DNA of 8,934 nucleotides, taken from positions 1 through 8,934 of the forward strand of contig SVHQ01000060.1 in the NCBI GenBank assembly GCA_015055785.1, given 5' to 3'. The translations under genes and the position numbers were made by a program. This document shows positions 5,947-8,934 of the stretch, one piece after another. The notes under the pieces were generated by a model, which ran no database searches, was not told the origin of the DNA, and saw only the letters and a list, made by a program, of their open reading frames with translations. Source of the DNA: Clostridiales bacterium (GTDB lineage Bacteria; Bacillota_A; Clostridia; Christensenellales; Borkfalkiaceae). Within the stretch, counting starts at the first letter, position 1. The number at the start of each line of letters is the position of its first letter.

Positions 5947-6292
5947 CAGCACTTAGCGCGGATTTTGTCATTTTTCTTCTTTTTAAGAGAGGTTTTGAAA
6001 AAAATCTTTCGTTTTTGAATTTTTAAAATTCCTTCCCTTATAACCCTTCTTTTTCATTCAAGGCGTACATGCCCCCTTGAATCGTATATTTATCTTACCT
6101 CATTTTTAACCAAAAAGCAAAGAAAACTCCCAAAAAATCCCTCTACCTGCTTTTCTTTAAGCTCTACTCGCGCGAGAATATTTCTCTACTGTGAGTAGAA
6201 TTTGTATTTTTCCCTTTATAAACGCACGTTTCGAATAGCTTTCTCCCCTATCCTGCAAGTTCTTGAACGAGTCCCACCACATACGCCTGCTC
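5947..6292. other. Gene-free, AT-rich stretch upstream of minD with two hairpin-forming repeats
   Basis: I find no credible coding region here. The stretch is rich in A/T runs and contains two inverted repeats. The first pairs ATTCAAGG (6056-6063) with CCTTGAAT (6075-6082) around an 11-base loop. The second pairs TCTACTC (6163-6169) with GAGTAGA (6193-6199) and encloses a smaller stem, GAGAA-TAT-TTCTC. Neither is followed by a long T run directly on either strand, so they do not look like standard terminators. They may be leftovers of repeat elements or part of an untranslated or small RNA; nothing proves transcription. Confidence 0.4.
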
Positions 6293-6424
6293 TGTCATTG
6301 CGTTCAGCTTGCTACTTACCATGCTTGTCATTGCGTTCAGCTTGCTACTTACCATGCTTGTCATTGCGTTCAGCACGCAACTTACCATGCTTGTCATTGC
6401 GTTCAGCTTGTTACTTACCATGCT
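6293..6424. repeat. Four tandem 33-bp repeats
   Basis: Four contiguous 33-bp units start at 6293, 6326, 6359 and 6392, each beginning TGTCATTGCG and ending ACTTACCATGCT. Units 1 and 2 are identical, unit 3 differs at three bases (ACGCA for TTGCT in the middle) and unit 4 at one. A fifth TGTCATTGCG at 6425 begins the next element. The period is divisible by three, so frames stay open on both strands and give artefactual 11-residue peptide repeats (MTSMVSSKLNA on the minus strand). Confidence 0.93.
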
Positions 6425-6518
6425 TGTCATTGCGAGCCGTAGGCGTGGCAATCTCATAGATAATAAAGCAATAATAAATACACGATTTCCACAGTCGTTA
6501 CACTCCTTCGCAATGACA
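6425..6518. repeat. 94-bp interspersed-type palindromic element with 11-bp inverted ends
   Basis: TGTCATTGCGA (6425-6435) and TCGCAATGACA (6508-6518) are perfect inverted ends. Just inside the left end the element reads GCCGTAGGCGTGGCAATCTC. TGTCATTGCGAG followed by a GTGGCAATCTC stretch is, to my knowledge, a common pattern of short interspersed repeats in many bacterial genomes. It has no coding capacity and adjoins the 33-bp array, whose units share its first 10 bases. It is too short to be autonomous. Confidence 0.75.
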
Positions 6519-6589
6519 AATAGAACGGATTGTTTCGTCAACTTTGTTTCCTTGCAATGTCCCTTAAAAAGTCTATCTGTAACGGACAT

Positions 6590-6633
6590 AAAAAAAACAG
6601 ACCATGCAGAAAAATTCCTACAAAGTCTGTTTT
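6590..6633 (-). terminator. Intrinsic terminator after hisIE
   Basis: On the minus strand AAAACAGAC (6633-6625) pairs with GTCTGTTTT (6602-6594) and continues into more T, giving an 8-base T run (6597-6590). The 22-base loop can fold further through an imperfect TGTAG/CTGCA pairing. The hairpin begins 18 bases after the hisIE stop. Confidence 0.85.
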
Positions 6634-6651
6634 CATTCATTTGATTTTTAA

Positions 6652-7293
6652 TTATCTGTTGCGCTTGCAAAGCTCAGCACAAACTTCCGACACTTTAACG
6701 TCTTTCACGTTCAAAAGCACCATCATGTGATAAAGCACGTCAGCCGCTTCGCTAATCACGCAAACCTTTTCCTCGTTTTTAGCCGCGATAACAAGCTCGA
6801 CCGCTTCTTCCCCGACCTTCTTTGCAATACGGTCAACCCCGCGCACAAACAAGAAACTAGTGTAAGCGCCCTCTTCGGGATTCTTTTTATAATCCGCGAT
6901 GATACGCTGCAATCTACCGAACATTTCGCCGCCGATGTCGTTATATTCACCCAAAATCTGTTGAGAATAACAGCTATATGCATTATCCGCCGCGCAAGCA
7001 TTACCCTTTTGCTTCACTTTCAAAAGCAAGGAATCTTGTTCGTTACCCAAGAAAGCCGTAACGATTTTCTGCGTATTCCCAAGCGCGTCGCCAAATTTTA
7101 CGACCGCTTTTTTCGTTTTATTAAAATAATGCGCATAACCCGTTTCGAAAGTCTTTTCCACGGCTTCTTTATTCATATAATCGAGCATAAGAACTTCGCC
7201 GCTCTCATAATCCTGCACAACAACCGAAATCAAACCATCTTTCCCAAATTTGAATTTACTAATATCAAATTTTTCTTCTTTTTTCAAAGCCAT
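6652..7293 (-). CDS. hisIE: Bifunctional histidine biosynthesis protein HisIE (HisI half degenerate)
   Basis: HisIE carries out steps two and three of histidine synthesis: the HisE domain cleaves phosphoribosyl-ATP to the AMP form, and the HisI domain opens the AMP ring. The 213-residue protein has the right length and order: HisI at about 10-115 and HisE at about 122-213. The HisE part is well conserved (YKKNPEEGAYTSFLF, KKVGEEAVELVIAAKN, SEAADVLYH), keeping the acidic metal ligands. The HisI part keeps VLMLDYMNKEA, ETGYAH and GNTQKIV, but the usual W-x-K-G-E-x-S-G is V-K-F-G-D-A-L-G, the D-x-D-x-D metal cluster is G83-N-E-Q-D87, and the ACHTG...SCF zinc motif is ACAADNAYSCY. The start is the ATG at 7293 with GGAGG 8 bases upstream; the GTG at 7302 overlaps that site. 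It has its own promoter and terminator, with no other his genes nearby. Cyclohydrolase activity is doubtful. Confidence 0.88.
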   Translation of the reverse strand: MALKKEEKFDISKFKFGKDGLISVVVQDYESGEVLMLDYMNKEAVEKTFETGYAHYFNKTKKAVVKFGDALGNTQKIVTAFLGNEQDSLLLKVKQKGNACAADNAYSCYSQQILGEYNDIGGEMFGRLQRIIADYKKNPEEGAYTSFLFVRGVDRIAKKVGEEAVELVIAAKNEEKVCVISEAADVLYHMMVLLNVKDVKVSEVCAELCKRNR

Positions 7294-7327
7294 AGATAAC
7301 ACCTCCGTTTAGCATCCTACGCTATCT

Positions 7328-7356
7328 ATTATACTACATATTTTTATATTCGTCAA
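7328..7356 (-). promoter_or_regulatory. Predicted sigma-A promoter of hisIE
   Basis: The minus strand shows TTGACG (7356-7351), a 17-base spacer and TATAAT (7333-7328). Transcription should start near 7321, giving a leader of about 28 bases before the hisIE ATG. That leaves no room for an attenuator or T-box leader, which often precede histidine genes in this phylum. Confidence 0.88.
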
Positions 7357-7426
7357 TAGTAGAGAAAAATTTTTTTTAATTTTTCACAAGATTTTCCCAA
7401 TCGAGAATACACACTTCGCCTCTACG

Positions 7427-8934
7427 TTAATTCAACACCACGTCTTTCAAACTATCGTATTTCTTCAACGCCGCTGTTCGCAATTTTTCGTCGTCATATC
7501 TCCCCTCAAAGGCTTCGTCGGAAAGCTTTTTCGCCGCAAAAATCGCCTGCGTAGGGTATTTTAAATTCTTAATATCCGTCAGTACTTTACCCGATTGCCG
7601 CGTACCGAAGAAATCACCGCTGCCACGCATTTCTAAATCCTTTTCAGCAATTTTAAAACCGTCCGTATGATTTTTCAACGTCAACAAACGCTCTCGCGCG
7701 ATTTCGCCGTCCGCCCCCATCAAAAGGAAACAATAGCTCTTCTCGCTGCCGCGCCCTACGCGCCCACGAAGCTGATGCAGCTGCGATAAGCCAAATCGTT
7801 CTGCATTATAAATAATCATAATCGTGGCATTGGGTACGTCTACACCCACTTCGATAACCGTCGTGGAAACAAGGCAATCGTATTCCTTGTTTTTAAAAGC
7901 CGTCATCACTTCCGCTTTTTCCTTGTCCTTCATGCGGCCGTGCAACAAACCAAAACGCACGGAAGGCAGTTTTGCACTCAATTCCTCATACAGTTCGGTG
8001 ACGCTCATAATCGAGCCCTCTTCGTCATCGTCAATCTTTGCGCACACAAAATACGCCTGCTTGCCTGCCGCTGTTTCCCTTTGCACGTACTGCAACATAT
8101 CCTCGTATTTTGATTCGGGAATAATGCTCGTCGAAATTTCTTGACGTTGCTTGGGTTTGTCTGTGATGGTGGTGACGTCTAAATCCCCGTAAAAAATCAA
8201 GGAAAGCGTTCGAGGAATGGGCGTCGCGCTCATAACCAGCATATCCACACCTGCACCCTTTTCCGCCAACGCATTACGCTGCGCCACGCCAAAACGGTGC
8301 TGTTCGTCGCAAACGATAAAGGAAAGATTGGGTAGTTCCACATCGTCTTGAATAATGGCGTGCGTACCGCAAAGAATATCAATTTCCCCATTCTTTAAAC
8401 GAAGCTTCATTTCCCGCTTTTCTTTCGCCGTCATGCCGCCTGCAAGATACCCCACTTGATATTCAGGGAAATATTTCTTCAAAACTTGATAATTTTGCGC
8501 CGCCAAAACCTCGGTGGGAGAAAGGTATGCGGCGCGCTTACCGCTTTTCACCGCCATAAAAATGCCGCACAGCGCCACCGCCGTTTTACCGCTGCCCACG
8601 TCCCCTTGAATGAGTCTGTTCATACGGGTAGGCGCATAGAGATTTTCAAATATTTCATTCACCGCGCGTTTTTGTCCGTCCGTAAACTCAAAACCAAACC
8701 GCCCTGCAAACTGCTTGACTTCCGCCGCCGTTACCGTATAGTGATGCAAACGCACTTCCTCTTTGCCGCCTTTGATAATTTTAAACGCCGAAATCAACGT
8801 AAAAAATTCTTCCAAAGCAATACGTTCTGAAGCGAGATTTTTCGTCTTTTCATCGGGAGGATTATGGATATCGAAATAGGCTTTTTCCAAGGACGGAAGA
8901 TTATATTTTTTAACAATCTGCCAAGGAATCACCC
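7427..8934 (-). CDS. recG: ATP-dependent DNA helicase RecG, C-terminal three-quarters (runs off right edge)
   Basis: RecG remodels stalled replication forks and Holliday junctions. About 500 codons are present and the frame stays open to the window edge, so the N-terminal wedge (OB-fold) domain, normally about 170-190 residues, is mostly outside. An apparent GTG at 8932 is internal. Counting from that codon, superfamily 2 motifs are Walker A GDVGSGKT (110-117), DEQH followed by RFG (209-215), MSATPIPRTL (234-243), TTVIEVGVDVP (357-367) and QLRGRVGRG (387-395). The segment after it, DLEMRGSGDFFGTRQSG, is the RecG-type TRG region that distinguishes it from PriA or Mfd. The gene ends at TAA with no obvious terminator before the hisIE promoter; only an A/T-only palindromic run lies there. 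Nothing looks damaged. Confidence 0.96.
   Translation of the reverse strand, partial: VIPWQIVKKYNLPSLEKAYFDIHNPPDEKTKNLASERIALEEFFTLISAFKIIKGGKEEVRLHHYTVTAAEVKQFAGRFGFEFTDGQKRAVNEIFENLYAPTRMNRLIQGDVGSGKTAVALCGIFMAVKSGKRAAYLSPTEVLAAQNYQVLKKYFPEYQVGYLAGGMTAKEKREMKLRLKNGEIDILCGTHAIIQDDVELPNLSFIVCDEQHRFGVAQRNALAEKGAGVDMLVMSATPIPRTLSLIFYGDLDVTTITDKPKQRQEISTSIIPESKYEDMLQYVQRETAAGKQAYFVCAKIDDDEEGSIMSVTELYEELSAKLPSVRFGLLHGRMKDKEKAEVMTAFKNKEYDCLVSTTVIEVGVDVPNATIMIIYNAERFGLSQLHQLRGRVGRGSEKSYCFLLMGADGEIARERLLTLKNHTDGFKIAEKDLEMRGSGDFFGTRQSGKVLTDIKNLKYPTQAIFAAKKLSDEAFEGRYDDEKLRTAALKKYDSLKDVVLN

Noticed and set aside
6293..6435. Possible CRISPR array
   Set aside because: The units are contiguous and near-identical along their whole length. 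There are no unique spacers and no cas genes.
6202..6644. Plus-strand open frames with peptide repeats across the same array
   Set aside because: The same repeat artefact; both strands show repetitive peptides, which is expected for a 33-bp period and not evidence of a protein.
6248..6670. Minus-strand open frame of 140 codons with an 11-residue repeat (MTSMVSSKLNA)
   Set aside because: It lies on the 33-bp repeats, runs through the hisIE terminator and overlaps the hisIE end. The frame is open only because the period is a multiple of three, and no ribosome binding site supports it.
7357..7426. Terminator after recG from the A/T palindrome AAAAATT...AATTTTT
   Set aside because: The stem has no G-C pairs and would be unstable; a distant GTAGAG/CTCTAC pairing is too far apart to be convincing.
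8930..8932. GTG at the right edge as the recG start
   Set aside because: The frame continues to the edge, and RecG proteins carry a further N-terminal domain of about 170-190 residues, so this codon is internal.

Overview
The window looks like ordinary chromosome of a Gram-positive bacterium of the Bacillota, most likely an anaerobic, Clostridia-like lineage. The evidence is near-consensus sigma-A promoters (TTGACA or close, 17-bp spacer, TATAAT), strong purine-rich ribosome binding sites, a DegV-family protein, a minD gene with a small gene where minE would be, and a methionine synthase whose B12-reactivation domain is a separate gene. I cannot name the species. All genes except trmO are on the minus strand. 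No prophage, transposase, CRISPR array, rRNA or tRNA is visible.

Region 1 (1-2745, minus) is a methionine/folate operon. From its promoter it reads metF, a stand-alone MetH activation-domain protein, an unrecognised 340-residue protein, and the start of metH, which runs off the left edge. The genes overlap or nearly touch. MetF makes 5-methyl-THF, MetH uses it to methylate homocysteine, and the activation protein should repair oxidised cobalamin on MetH. The unknown gene sits inside this set, and its stop overlaps the metH start (ATGA).

Region 2 (2791-3818) holds the divergent trmO gene, a tRNA t6A methyltransferase. Its consensus promoter lies so close to the start codon that the mRNA should be leaderless. 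trmO converges on a small XRE repressor gene through a shared bidirectional terminator. An inverted repeat just upstream of the repressor's ribosome binding site is a candidate autoregulatory operator.

Region 3 (3897-5946, minus) is a cell-division operon: minD, a short gene that I read as a divergent minE lacking the usual membrane-targeting N-terminus, and a degV-family gene, closed by a terminator. No minC is present in the window.

Region 4 (5897-6651) is about 750 bases without a credible gene. It holds two hairpin-forming inverted repeats, four tandem 33-bp units, and a 94-bp element with 11-bp inverted ends that shares its terminal sequence with the 33-bp units.

Region 5 (6590-8934, minus) holds hisIE with its own promoter and terminator, and the 3' three-quarters of recG. 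The HisE half of HisIE looks normal, but the HisI half has lost several signature residues. There are no other histidine genes here.

The points most worth a second look are the unknown gene in the methionine operon, the MinE-like protein and its in-frame arrangement with minD, the eroded HisI domain, the leaderless trmO, and the 33-bp array. None clearly amounts to a new system. The methionine-operon unknown is the closest candidate.
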